Positions 24,380 to 33,297 of a stretch of DNA of 64,000 nucleotides are shown one piece after another. The translations under genes were made by a program, and so were the position numbers. The stretch is from Acetispira formosa (nom. nud.) (GTDB lineage Bacteria > Desulfobacterota > Desulfarculia > Adiutricales > Adiutricaceae): contig CP026657.1 in the NCBI GenBank assembly GCA_023525915.1, positions 3,620,001 to 3,684,000 on the forward strand, in the 5' to 3' direction. A model generated the notes under the pieces. That model saw nothing but the letters and a program-made list of their open reading frames with translations, ran no database searches and was not told the origin of the DNA. Positions within the stretch are counted from its first letter, which is position 1; every line of letters begins with the position of its first letter.

Positions 24380-25987
24380 TCAAAGAACCGTGCCGCCGAC
24401 TCCGTCGGCCACCGCCTGACGGGCCTCTTTTACACAGCGGCCGAAATCTTCGGCTCCGGTTTTTACGTAAAGGGCCATCGCCACGTTGAGAGCCAGCATG
24501 TCCCGCATGGCCTTGGGGCCGCGCCCGGCCAGAAGCTCCCGCAAAACGGCCACACCTTCGTCCGGCCCGCTGATAGCCAGTTCAGATTGATCACAGGGCG
24601 CAAAGCCATAGGCGGCCGGGTCGATGGCGGTTTCTATAACTTTGTCGCCCTCCACCAGAAAGACCCTGGCCGGGCCAAGCGTGGTCATTTCGTCATAGCC
24701 GCCGGCCCCGTGGACGATGGCAGAGAAGGTGGTGCCAAGGCGGGCCAGGGCCCCGGCCAAGAGGGGCAGCGTGGCCGGATTGGGCGCGCCCAGGAAACTG
24801 TGAGCCGGTTTGGCCGGGTTGACCAGGGGGCCAAGAATGTTGAACAGACTGCGTACGCCCAGTTCCTTGCGCACGGGCATGACGTGGCGGAAGGAAGGAT
24901 GATAGTTGGGCGCGAACAAAAAGGCGAAATTCTTATCCCTCAACTGACGCGGCACATCAGCGGGCGGGGCGTTCAAATCCACGCCCAGAAGCTCCAGCAC
25001 GTCGGCGCTGCCGCACCTTGAGGAAATGGAGCGATTGCCGTGCTTGACCACTTTGTGCCCCAGCCCGGCCATAACCAGGGCCGTGCCGGTGGAGCAGTTG
25101 AAGGAGCTGCGGCCGTCGCCGCCGGTGCCCACGATGTCCAGCACGGCTTCATTCAGAGGCGGGGGGGCAATGGCCCGCTCCAGAATGGCCGTGGCTGCTT
25201 CGGCCATTTCCACCGGAGTTTCACCCTTGGCTCTGAGGCCCATCAGGAGCGCTCCGGCCTGGGCGGGCGACAGCTCGCCGTCCATCAGGCGGCCGAAAAG
25301 CTGGGCAGCCATTTCGCGCGTTAAATCCTGGCCGCTGGCAATGGTTTCCATTATGACGGGCAGAGGAAAAGGCGGCTCTTTGAAAGAGGCCGTTTCCACA
25401 GCGTCATCAATTTGATCCGCCTGAAAAAAGTTGGCCAGCAGTTCCGGCCCCTTGGGGGTGAGGACTGATTCAGGATGGAACTGAACGCCCGCCCAGGGGC
25501 GGTCTTTGTACGCCAGGCCCATAACTTCATCGCCGATGGTGCGGGCGTTGACCGTAAATCGGGCCGCCGGGTTTTCGCGCACCAGGAGCGAATGATAGCG
25601 CCCGGCCACGAAGTCGTCCGGCAGGCCCTTGAACAGGCCCTTGCCGTCATGGCGGATGGTGGAAGTTTTGCCGTGCATGGTCAAATCGCTGACGAACACT
25701 TCGCCGCCGCCGAATTGCCCCAGAATCTGGTGGCCAAGGCAGACGCCCAGCACCGGCACTTCCGGGTTTTTCTCATCCAGTATTTTCAGGAACTCCAGAC
25801 ACTGGCCCGCCCCGCCGGGATTGCCGGGGCCGGGCGAGAGGCAGACCCGGCGCAGGTTCGGATCGGCGGCCAGTTTCAGGAGGCCGGGATCGTCATTTTT
25901 CAAGACCAGCGGCGCGTGGCCCAGCACCTGGAAAGCCTGAACAAGGTTATAAGTGAACGAATCATAATTATCGATGAGGAGAAACAT
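24380..25987 (-). CDS. trpGD: TrpG-TrpD fusion: anthranilate synthase glutaminase and phosphoribosyltransferase
   Basis: One 535-residue protein combines two activities. Residues 1 to about 190 are the glutamine amidotransferase with VLGVCLGHQILGQFGG (nucleophile Cys) and VQFHPESVLTPKG (catalytic His/Glu). Residues from about 205 are anthranilate phosphoribosyltransferase, with DIVGTGGDGRSSFNCSTGTA and KHGNRSISSRCGSADVLE. The same fusion order is known from E. coli TrpGD. Its ATG overlaps the trpE stop by one base (TAATG), giving tight coupling of the two anthranilate synthase subunits. Confidence 0.96.
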   Translation of the reverse strand: MFLLIDNYDSFTYNLVQAFQVLGHAPLVLKNDDPGLLKLAADPNLRRVCLSPGPGNPGGAGQCLEFLKILDEKNPEVPVLGVCLGHQILGQFGGGEVFVSDLTMHGKTSTIRHDGKGLFKGLPDDFVAGRYHSLLVRENPAARFTVNARTIGDEVMGLAYKDRPWAGVQFHPESVLTPKGPELLANFFQADQIDDAVETASFKEPPFPLPVIMETIASGQDLTREMAAQLFGRLMDGELSPAQAGALLMGLRAKGETPVEMAEAATAILERAIAPPPLNEAVLDIVGTGGDGRSSFNCSTGTALVMAGLGHKVVKHGNRSISSRCGSADVLELLGVDLNAPPADVPRQLRDKNFAFLFAPNYHPSFRHVMPVRKELGVRSLFNILGPLVNPAKPAHSFLGAPNPATLPLLAGALARLGTTFSAIVHGAGGYDEMTTLGPARVFLVEGDKVIETAIDPAAYGFAPCDQSELAISGPDEGVAVLRELLAGRGPKAMRDMLALNVAMALYVKTGAEDFGRCVKEARQAVADGVGGTVL

Positions 25988-27390
25988 TATTCACCTCCGG
26001 CAGCGGCTTCGAGCGCGGTGCGGGGAGCCATAGATTTTTGCAGACATTCTTTCCATTCCCGTTCCGGGTCCGAATCAAAGACCAGCCCGGCCCCGGCCTG
26101 CCAGAAAACCTGGCCGTTCTTGCGCCACAGACCCCTTATGGTGATGCCAAGATCGAGACTGACGGCGTCCTTGTCCAGCCCCAGCCAGCCCATGGCCCCG
26201 CCGTAAGGCCCGCGCGGGCATGGTTCATATTGGGAAATAATCTCCATGGCCCTCACCTTGGGCGCGCCGCTGAGGGTGCCGGCCGGGAAGGTGGCGGCAA
26301 TGACGTCCACGGGGTGGCGGCCGTCCTCAAGCTGGGCGCTCAAATGTGAGGTCAGGTGCATGACGTGGGAAAAACGTTCGGTTTCCATGAAGCGCTCCAC
26401 CTTGACCGTTCCGGGCGCGGCCACCCGGCCCAGGTCGTTGCGGCCGAGGTCGACCAGCATGACGTGTTCGGCCTGCTCTTTGGGGTCGCTCTGGAGTTCT
26501 TCCTCAAAGAGGCTGTCCTGCTGCAATGTTTCGCCGCGCGGACGGGTTCCGGCGATAGGGCAGAGGCGGAGGCGGCCCTTATCACAACTGACCATAACTT
26601 CCGGTGAGGAGACGGCCAGGCTGATTTCGGGAAAGTTGAGATAGAACATATAAGGTGAGGGGTTGATGCGGCGCAGGCGGCGGTAGACATCGAAAAGGTC
26701 GCCGGTGAAGGGCGCGGAGAAGCGGTTGGACAGCACCACCTGAATGCATTCGCCCTGCCGGATGAGTTCTCGGATATCTTCCACCGCTTTCATGTAGCCC
26801 TCACTGGTGAAGGATGACTCTTCCGGGCCGAGAGTTACGCGGCCCATTGGCCTGGTGCCGTTGGAGGGGAGGGCGGTTTGGGCGGAATTTTCGAGCAGAG
26901 TCAGTTGAATGAGGCGGTTGTAGGTATGGTCAAAAAGGTAGACGTTGCCGGCCAGGCAGAAGCCGCCTTCGGCCCCGCGGTCAAACTTCATGAATTTATT
27001 CAGCTTCGGTTCCATGAGAGCGGACGCGTCATAATCAAGATAGCCGTAAAGCGCGCGGGTAATGGGCGGGAACTCGGCCGCGCCGCCCACCGGCTCGATG
27101 TGGACGGCGTCCATGACTTTGCGGAGCCCTTCCATGTAGGACATTCCAGCGTATTCGGCCAGCGGGGCCAGCCGTTGGTCATTGATATCCAGTTCCAGCC
27201 GTCCGCCGGAATTGCGGGCCAGGAGCAGGAAGTCGCCCGCCGCCAGGCTGAAGCGTCCCCAGCGGCCGTCAACCTCGGCGCTTTCAAGGAGTATGCCGTC
27301 GCGTTGGCCGATGCGGCCCATAAAGAGGCTGATCACGGTCTCCAGGTCGCTGTCCATTTCCAGGGCGGTCTGTTTCAGGGTTATGTTCAT
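25987..27390 (-). CDS. trpE: Anthranilate synthase component I
   Basis: TrpE converts chorismate to anthranilate with ammonia from TrpG. The 467-residue protein has the C-terminal chorismate-binding core: PSPYMFYLNF, VMVSCDKGRLRLCPIAGTRP, DLGRNDLGRVAAPG and FPAGTLSGAPKVRAMEII. The ATG at 27390 has AGGAGA seven bases ahead and is used instead of a longer frame to 27444, whose first residues come from the attenuator. Feedback inhibition by tryptophan is expected for the family; transcription is controlled by the leader at 27427-27615. Confidence 0.96.
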   Translation of the reverse strand: MNITLKQTALEMDSDLETVISLFMGRIGQRDGILLESAEVDGRWGRFSLAAGDFLLLARNSGGRLELDINDQRLAPLAEYAGMSYMEGLRKVMDAVHIEPVGGAAEFPPITRALYGYLDYDASALMEPKLNKFMKFDRGAEGGFCLAGNVYLFDHTYNRLIQLTLLENSAQTALPSNGTRPMGRVTLGPEESSFTSEGYMKAVEDIRELIRQGECIQVVLSNRFSAPFTGDLFDVYRRLRRINPSPYMFYLNFPEISLAVSSPEVMVSCDKGRLRLCPIAGTRPRGETLQQDSLFEEELQSDPKEQAEHVMLVDLGRNDLGRVAAPGTVKVERFMETERFSHVMHLTSHLSAQLEDGRHPVDVIAATFPAGTLSGAPKVRAMEIISQYEPCPRGPYGGAMGWLGLDKDAVSLDLGITIRGLWRKNGQVFWQAGAGLVFDSDPEREWKECLQKSMAPRTALEAAAGGE

Positions 27391-27426
27391 AAAGTCTCCT
27401 ATTCGGATAAATTCGGCTGGGAACGC

Positions 27427-27457
27427 AAAAAAGCCGCAAGGCATATTCGCCTGCGGC
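27427..27457 (-). terminator. trp attenuator terminator
   Basis: On the minus strand GCCGCAGGC, a six-base loop and GCCTTGCGGC are followed by TTTTTT. It lies 42 bases after the trpL stop codon and 37 bases before trpE. An AT-rich stem (CTATATT/AATATAG) with flanking GGAGG/CCTCC just upstream could form the competing antiterminator. Confidence 0.85.
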
Positions 27458-27498
27458 CCACTTTGGAGGTTATCTTCTATATTATATCAGAATATAGG

Positions 27499-27615
27499 TC
27501 AGCCCTCCCATGAACCACAGGTTGAGGAGCGCCACCACCAATTTCTGTCAAAAGCACAAGCTTCAGCCGTAATGGCTGAGTTGATGCTGTTGAAAATGGC
27601 GTCCGAGTAGTTCAT
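27499..27615 (-). CDS. trpL: trp operon leader peptide
   Basis: A 38-codon ORF starts MNYSDAIFNSINSAITAEAC and contains three consecutive Trp codons (residues 26-28) and a fourth at 36, in a peptide ending CGSWEG. AAGGA lies before the ATG. It lies between a sigma70 promoter and the terminator in front of trpE, exactly the enterobacterial-style layout: stalling at Trp codons would favour the antiterminator when charged tRNA-Trp is low. It is too short for ordinary gene callers. Confidence 0.88.
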   Translation of the reverse strand: MNYSDAIFNSINSAITAEACAFDRNWWWRSSTCGSWEG

Positions 27616-27645
27616 GTTGAATCCTTTTTTTAAAATCACTTAGGT

Positions 27646-27674
27646 AAGATACTACAAATTGGTGAAATTGTCAA
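27646..27674 (-). promoter_or_regulatory. trp operon sigma70 promoter
   Basis: On the minus strand TTGACA (27674-27669), a 17-bp spacer and TATCTT (27651-27646) are followed by a start point expected near 27639, about 24 bases before trpL. The -35 is a perfect consensus. Confidence 0.82.
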
Positions 27675-27690
27675 GTGAAATAAAACCGAA

Positions 27691-28127
27691 GCGCAGAGCA
27701 GTCGCTTGAGACGGCAAAGGTAAAACCCGGAGGGCGTGGCGGTGAGATATCTCCATAGTGGCCCCCGATTTTTCTCTGATCCCGGCCGGGTGGCTTCATA
27801 AGAGGTTTGGTAGTCCTTGCCCGTCCGGGGAGCAAAAATCGTGGTCCCCTCTGGAGAAATCTCACCGCCCCGCCCTCCTGGCCCTGGTTAGCTCACAAAA
27901 GAAGACCGCAAAAGCCACCCCACCCAAACGCCGACACTGACCAGGCCGGGCGGGCGAAAAATTTTCTGTAAGTCGCTCGTAATTTTGCTCCCCGGACGGG
28001 CACGGACCTACAAACCTCCGACACTATCACCCGGCCGGGAATCAGAGAAAATTACGAGCGATGTCAGAAATTTTTTCGCCCGCCCGGCCGGGTTTTACCT
28101 TTGCGCTTTCAAGCGATTGCCCTGCGG
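27691..28127. repeat. Nested palindrome of about 440 bp between truA and trp promoter
   Basis: Outer arms: CGCTTGAGACGGCAAAGGTA on the left, complement of TACCTTTGCGCTTTCAAGCG on the right. Inside are two separate hairpins, at about 27733-27885 and 27943-28094, with different arms but the same core (CCGGCCGGG ... CCCGTCCGGGGAGC) in opposite orientations. The right edge encodes the last residues of TruA; the left edge is 17 bp upstream of the trp -35 box. Confidence 0.82.
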
Positions 28128-28922
28128 AGCATGAAAACTCTCGATTGGCTTACTATTACTCAACCCCTCCGCCTCATAAATCACTCTGGCCAGATATAGC
28201 CCGTCAGGTGGGGCCGTGGGCCCGGAGAGGCTCCTGTCGGCCCTGGCTATTATCTCCGGCAGCGCGGCCGCCGGACGGCGGCCCCGGCCTATTTCCGCCA
28301 GAATCCCGGCAATGGCCCGCACCATATGGCGCAGGAATCCCGAACCCTCCAGCGTAAGCCGTTTCAACCCCTGGCCTGGTTCACTCATTTCGGCCCGGTA
28401 AATAGTTCGGACAGAGCTTTTAGTCTCGCTTCCGGTGGATTGAAAAGCCGCGAAATCGTGCTCCCCCAAAAGGTGCGGCAACGCTTTCTCGATCTCCGCC
28501 CAGTCCAGCCCCGGCCCCACCCACCAGGCTCTTTTATTCAGAAGAGGTTTTCTGACCGGAGAGATGGAAAAATCATAATCATAAACCTTGCTAGCTGCAC
28601 TGAAGCGGGCGTGAAAATCCAATGGGGCGGCCTCGGCGGCAATAATTGCCACGTCCGGCGGTAAAAGGCAGTTGGCGCCCTGAACAATCTGCGCGGCCGT
28701 GCGGGCGCTTTCCGTGACGAATGAGGCCACTTGGCCCCGAGCGTGCACTCCGGCGTCAGTGCGGCCGCTGCCGTGCACCATCACCCGGTGGGCACAAATC
28801 CGGCTCAAGGCTTCTTCCAGAACACCCTGAACCGTTCGTCCGGCGGTTTCCGACTGCCTCTGCCAGCCCGCGAAATCCCGGCCGTCATATTCCAGCGTAA
28901 TTTTGAAGTTGTTCATTCTCAT
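28095..28922 (-). CDS. truA: tRNA pseudouridine synthase A
   Basis: TruA modifies uridines 38-40 of the tRNA anticodon stem. The protein (about 275 residues) begins FKITLEYDGRDFAGWQRQSE and has GSGRTDAGVHARGQVASF with the catalytic Asp in RTDAG, plus GSGFLRHMVRAIAGIL. Three in-frame ATGs (28931, 28922, 28916) are possible; 28922 has GGAAA closest to a useful spacing. The C-terminal residues after PIESF are encoded by the nested palindrome and are probably not native. Confidence 0.93.
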   Translation of the reverse strand: MRMNNFKITLEYDGRDFAGWQRQSETAGRTVQGVLEEALSRICAHRVMVHGSGRTDAGVHARGQVASFVTESARTAAQIVQGANCLLPPDVAIIAAEAAPLDFHARFSAASKVYDYDFSISPVRKPLLNKRAWWVGPGLDWAEIEKALPHLLGEHDFAAFQSTGSETKSSVRTIYRAEMSEPGQGLKRLTLEGSGFLRHMVRAIAGILAEIGRGRRPAAALPEIIARADRSLSGPTAPPDGLYLARVIYEAEGLSNSKPIESFHAPQGNRLKAQR

Positions 28923-29149
28923 ATTTTCCATATATGTCGGCGATTTTGTAATGATAATATTTTAACGGTTAATAATCAATATAACTTTAAGATATGACAA
29001 CGAAATAATACCATAGTTGGTTGACCCGGCCCCGGCCCGCCTGAAAAATAGTGCTTGACTCGGCCCTTATCGAAGGGTATTAATTTTTAACCGGCGGGGC
29101 GGGTTGTTCCGCATTCGACTAAGCGGTTGTTAAATTTCACAGCTACTTG

Positions 29150-29271
29150 AGGCAGGGGCCAAAGCTGCCGTGAGACGGAGCGTCAGCGGCTGGTTGTGAA
29201 GCCAATAGGCTGCCTGCGAAGCAAAAATCTCACTTTTGCGTAGCTACGGACAGCAAGTTTATGGAATCAAG
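29150..29271 (-). repeat. TIR-family element upstream of dprA
   Basis: GACGGAGCGTCAGCGGCTGG and AAAAATCTCACTTTTGCGTA are minus-orientation versions of the family core. It extends the dprA frame artificially to 29236. The rest of the gap (28923-29149) is AT-rich, with CGGCCCTTATCGAAGGGT near 29060 but no gene that I can see. Confidence 0.7.
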
Positions 29272-30456
29272 ATGGCCGAAGAAAAAAACGCAGAACGGCT
29301 GGCGCGTTTGGCCCTGTATCTGGGGCTGAACACGAATCAGACCGCTTTCCACCGGGTGATGCGTCATCTGGGTTCGGCCATCGATGCCCTGGCCGGGCAT
29401 GATCTCAGCCATGTCGGGGTGAACGTCACTCCGCTTATGGCCGGCGGCCTGATGGAAGAGGCCCTCGATCATCTCAATTATGCCCGGGAAGGCGGCCTTG
29501 ACATTATCATCTGGGGTGATGATCATTACCCCGTGAGGCTGGCCGAAATTCCCGACCCGCCTCCGGTCCTGTGGCTGCATGGCGAACTGACGGACGATGA
29601 CCGCTTCGCCGTAGCCCTGGTCGGCTCCCGCCGGGCCTCGTCCGACGGGCTGGCGGCCGCGCGGCGGCTGGGGCGGGAAGGGGCCGAATGCGGCCTGACC
29701 GTCGTCAGCGGGCTGGCCAAAGGTGTGGACGCTCAGGCCCATCGCGGGGCTTTGGAAGCTGGCGGACGGACTCTGGCAGTGCTTGGCTGCGGCCTCAATC
29801 ATGTCTATCCCCGCGAAAATGCCGGGCTCTATCGTGAGATTGCCCATCGGGGAGCACTTATCTCTGAATTTCCGCCGGATGTCGGCCCATTGGGAGCCAA
29901 CTTCCCGCGCCGCAACCGAGTCATCGCCGGGCTGGGCCTGGCTACTGTGGTGGTGGAGGCCTCCGAGCGCAGCGGCGCTCTCATCACGGCCCGTCTGGCG
30001 GCTGAATTGGGCCGCGAGGTGGCGGCCGTTCCCGGCAGGGCCGGTTCCGACTACGCCAAAGGAGCCCATCGCCTGATAAAGAACGGCGCGGCTCTGATTG
30101 AAAGTATGAAGGACGTTGTGCTGGAAATCCGGCCCCGGCTTCTGGAGGGTATACTGGCCCCTGAACCCGGCCGGGCGGTTCCGCCGCTCCCGGATAATGA
30201 GCCGGATTCATATGTGAAGCCTCCCTCACGCCCGGCCCGGCCGCGGCCGGTCAAGGCCCCGCCCCTTCCTCCCCAGCCTGAACCAGATACGCCGGAGGCC
30301 AAAATTCTGGCCCGTCTCACTGGCGGGGGCAAAGATGTCGATACACTGATAAGGAGCACCGGCATAGGCGCGGCTGAAATGGCCGCTTTGCTTTTGAATA
30401 TGGAATTAAGCGGGATGATCCGGCGGCTGGCCTCCGGCCTTTTCGAGAAACTGTAA
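29272..30456 (+). CDS. dprA: DNA-processing protein DprA (Smf)
   Basis: DprA loads RecA on incoming single-stranded DNA in natural transformation; many non-competent bacteria also keep it. The 394-residue protein has an N-terminal SAM-like part, the Rossmann core (VALVGSRRASSDGLAAARRL, TVVSGLAKGVDAQAHRGAL, GCGLNHVYPRENAGLY, FPRRNRVIAGL) and, after a Pro-rich linker, a C-terminal winged helix from about residue 330. The ATG at 29272 has GGA at a suitable distance; the longer frame comes from the repeat. It is directly upstream of topA, as in many bacteria. Confidence 0.95.
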   Translation: MAEEKNAERLARLALYLGLNTNQTAFHRVMRHLGSAIDALAGHDLSHVGVNVTPLMAGGLMEEALDHLNYAREGGLDIIIWGDDHYPVRLAEIPDPPPVLWLHGELTDDDRFAVALVGSRRASSDGLAAARRLGREGAECGLTVVSGLAKGVDAQAHRGALEAGGRTLAVLGCGLNHVYPRENAGLYREIAHRGALISEFPPDVGPLGANFPRRNRVIAGLGLATVVVEASERSGALITARLAAELGREVAAVPGRAGSDYAKGAHRLIKNGAALIESMKDVVLEIRPRLLEGILAPEPGRAVPPLPDNEPDSYVKPPSRPARPRPVKAPPLPPQPEPDTPEAKILARLTGGGKDVDTLIRSTGIGAAEMAALLLNMELSGMIRRLASGLFEKL

Positions 30457-30461
30457 TTTTT

Positions 30462-30525
30462 GCCGGCGAACGGTCAACATGCTTTCAACGGGCGGCCGAC
30501 TGTGCGTATCGGTGTACTATAGACG
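30462..30525 (+). repeat. Single copy of the 71-bp-family repeat
   Basis: GCCGGCGAACGGTCAACATG and ACTGTGCGTATC follow the family skeleton, just after the dprA stop and before topA. Confidence 0.6.
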
Positions 30526-30601
30526 ATGATTTTATCCCGGACACCCAGGCAGGGTCGTCCTAATTATTCTGTGGAAAATACGTGAAGGACTTTATTTAAC
30601 A

Positions 30602-33010
30602 ATGAGCAAGTCACTTCTTATAGTGGAATCACCGGCCAAGGCCAAAACTATCGGCAAATATCTGGGGCCGGATTTCGAAGTCAAGGCTTCGGTCGGTCAC
30701 GTCATTGATCTGCCGCCCAAAAAACTGGGGGTTGACGTAACCAACGGTTTTACGCCTGAATATGAAGTAATCGACGGCAAGCAGAAGGTCATCAGCGATT
30801 TGAGAAAAGCGGCCAAGGGCAAGGAAACCATCTATCTGGGGCCCGACCCCGACCGCGAAGGCGAGGCCATTGCCTGGCACATTGCCCAGGCTCTGGGCAA
30901 GGATCATAACTTCAAGCGGGTGCTCCTGCATGAACTGACCCCCACCGCCATCCGGGAGGCTATTGCCAATCCGGTGACCATTTCCAAGCCGCGCTTCGAA
31001 TCACAGCAGACCCGCCGCATTCTCGACCGCCTCATGGGCTACCTGATCTCGCCCCTTCTGTGGGACAAGCTCAAGCGGGGCCTGTCGGCCGGGCGGGTCC
31101 AGTCGGTGGCTTTGCGGCTCATTGTTGAAAGGGAGCGGGCCATTTTCGCTTTCGTGCCTGAGGAATACTGGAGCCTGACGGCCGAGTTCCTCACGGAGGG
31201 CCGCACTTTTTCAGCCCAGCTTCATAAGGTGGACGGCAAAAAGGCCGAGCTGAAAAACGAGGAACAGACCATGGCCGTGGTGGAGGCCGTGCGCGGGGCT
31301 GAATTCACTGTGGCCGATCTGGTCAACAAGGAGCGCCGCCGCTACCCCCTGCCGCCGTTCACCACCAGCACCTTGCAGCAGGCCGCCTTCAACCGCCTGA
31401 AAATGGCTTCCAAGCGGGCCATGCGCGTGGCCCAGGATCTTTATGAGGGCATCGATGTGGCCGGGGAGGGGCAGGTGGGTCTCATAACCTATATGAGAAC
31501 CGATTCCGTGCGCGTCAATGATCAAGCCGCCGCCGAAGCCATGAGCCACATCAAGGAAAATTTCGGCCCGGATTATGCCCCGGCCAAACCCAATCACTAT
31601 AAAAATAAAAAAGGCGCGCAGGACGCCCACGAGGCTATCCGCCCAACTTCCATCCTCCGCACCCCGGCCATGCTCAAGGGCCAGCTGGAGACTTCCCACT
31701 GGCAGCTTTACGACCTTATCTGGCGGCGCTTCGTCGCCAGCCAGATGACCCCGGCGGTCCTGGATCAGACCACAGCCGATCTGGCCGTCGACAAATACAT
31801 TTTCCGGGCCACCGGCTCCATCGTGAAATTCAAAGGCTTCCTGGCCCTCTATGAATTTGGCAAGGATGAGGAAAAAGAGCTTTTGCCGCCACTGGTCAAA
31901 GAGCAGAAATTGAAGCCGGAAAAGATTGTGCCCAAGCAGCACTTCACCCAGCCGCCCCCGCGCTTTACTGAAGCCACCCTGGTCAAGGAACTGGAGGGAA
32001 ACGGCATCGGCCGCCCCTCCACCTATGCGGCCATCATCTCCACGCTCAAGGACAAGGAGTATGTCGATGCGGCCAAGGGCGTCTTGAAGCCCACTGAAAT
32101 GGGTTTCGCGGTGACCGACCTTCTGGTGAAAAATTTCCCCGACATTATGGGCGTGGATTTCACGGCCGGCATGGAGGAAAATCTGGATCAGATTGAGGAG
32201 GGCCGGGCCGAGCATCTCGACGTTCTTTCGCGCCTCTACAACCCCCTGGCCAAAGATCTGGAAACGGCCAAGGCGGCCATGGCCAACCTCAAGCGCGACG
32301 GCCTCCCGGCCGGGGTGGACTGCCCGTCCTGCAAGGCTGAAGGCAGCCTCAATCTTCGTTACGGGCGCAACGGCTTCTATCTGGCCTGCCGCGAATGCGG
32401 GGCCACCTGTGATTTCGAGCGTGATGAGCACGGCGTCCCGCATCCGGTCGATCCGCCCCCGCAGGAGGCGGTGGGTGAGTGTGAAAAATGCGGCCGTCCG
32501 ATGGTGATCAAAAAAAGCCGCTACGGCCACTTCATGGCCTGCACCGGTTATCCCGAATGCAAGAACGCCAAGCCCCTGGCCAACCCCGTCGAGGGCGGGC
32601 CGGTCACAGTGGATACACCGCCGCCCATTCCCGAGGGTTATCCCACCACTTGTGAAAAGTGCGGCAGTGACTTGGTGGTCAAGAAAAGCCGCCAGGGCAC
32701 CTGGTTCATTTCCTGCTCCGGCTATCCCAAATGCAAGAACGCCAAACCCTTCCCCAGCGGCATCAAGTGCTCCAAGGAGGGTTGCGACGGCGAAATAGTG
32801 GAGCGCTCATCGAAACGTGGCGCATTTTATGGTTGCAGTAAATATCCCAAGTGTCGTACAATCATAAAAGGTAAGCCTGTAAATACGCCTTGTCCGGCCT
32901 GCGGTCACAGTTTTATGGTGGAGAACCCCAAAGCCAAAACCGATCCCGATGCGCCGCCGCTCATATGTCCTTCAAAAACCTGTCAGGCAGGGCCTGAACC
33001 CAAGGCCTAG
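30602..33010 (+). CDS. topA: DNA topoisomerase I
   Basis: TopA relaxes negative supercoils. The 802-residue protein has the Toprim domain (LLIVESPAKAKTIGKYLG; PDPDREGEAIAWHI), the catalytic ITYMRTDS with Tyr297, and AHEAIRPTS. The C-terminal quarter carries five cysteine clusters, the middle ones as CEKCG...CSGYPKCKNA-type zinc ribbons, more than the minimal enzyme. The ATG has only a distant AAGGA. It lies 145 bases after dprA with a repeat in between, so the two may form one operon. Confidence 0.97.
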   Translation: MSKSLLIVESPAKAKTIGKYLGPDFEVKASVGHVIDLPPKKLGVDVTNGFTPEYEVIDGKQKVISDLRKAAKGKETIYLGPDPDREGEAIAWHIAQALGKDHNFKRVLLHELTPTAIREAIANPVTISKPRFESQQTRRILDRLMGYLISPLLWDKLKRGLSAGRVQSVALRLIVERERAIFAFVPEEYWSLTAEFLTEGRTFSAQLHKVDGKKAELKNEEQTMAVVEAVRGAEFTVADLVNKERRRYPLPPFTTSTLQQAAFNRLKMASKRAMRVAQDLYEGIDVAGEGQVGLITYMRTDSVRVNDQAAAEAMSHIKENFGPDYAPAKPNHYKNKKGAQDAHEAIRPTSILRTPAMLKGQLETSHWQLYDLIWRRFVASQMTPAVLDQTTADLAVDKYIFRATGSIVKFKGFLALYEFGKDEEKELLPPLVKEQKLKPEKIVPKQHFTQPPPRFTEATLVKELEGNGIGRPSTYAAIISTLKDKEYVDAAKGVLKPTEMGFAVTDLLVKNFPDIMGVDFTAGMEENLDQIEEGRAEHLDVLSRLYNPLAKDLETAKAAMANLKRDGLPAGVDCPSCKAEGSLNLRYGRNGFYLACRECGATCDFERDEHGVPHPVDPPPQEAVGECEKCGRPMVIKKSRYGHFMACTGYPECKNAKPLANPVEGGPVTVDTPPPIPEGYPTTCEKCGSDLVVKKSRQGTWFISCSGYPKCKNAKPFPSGIKCSKEGCDGEIVERSSKRGAFYGCSKYPKCRTIIKGKPVNTPCPACGHSFMVENPKAKTDPDAPPLICPSKTCQAGPEPKA

Positions 33011-33011
33011 G

Positions 33012-33290
33012 CATTGGTTTCCCGTAATAGCGGGCAGGGCCCGCCGCCAACGGCGAGGCGGCGGCCCGTCTGAATGCAGAGCAACGGCCGGGAAGCGGCG
33101 TTCAAAGATTTTGTTCCTTGTATGAAGAGCGGTTCCCCCTTGGATGACGATTTTATTCATAGCTGAGGGGGCTTCACTCTTAATACGATGATGGCCGCCA
33201 AAACCAGCATCCAGAGAAAAAGCCCCAGTGACGAAGGATGCTGCCTTTCCTGGAAAGCATCCGTGGGTCCAGGCTATGCCCTGGGGGGAG
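33012..33290. repeat. Degenerate 200-bp palindrome family member
   Basis: It contains GGTTTCCCGTAATAGCGGGC, a GCCGCC-rich hairpin, and CTCTTAATACGATGATGGCC followed by GCCAAAACCAGC. The arms no longer match over their whole length. It fills the topA-LysR gap. Confidence 0.65.
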
Positions 33291-33297
33291 GGATTTT

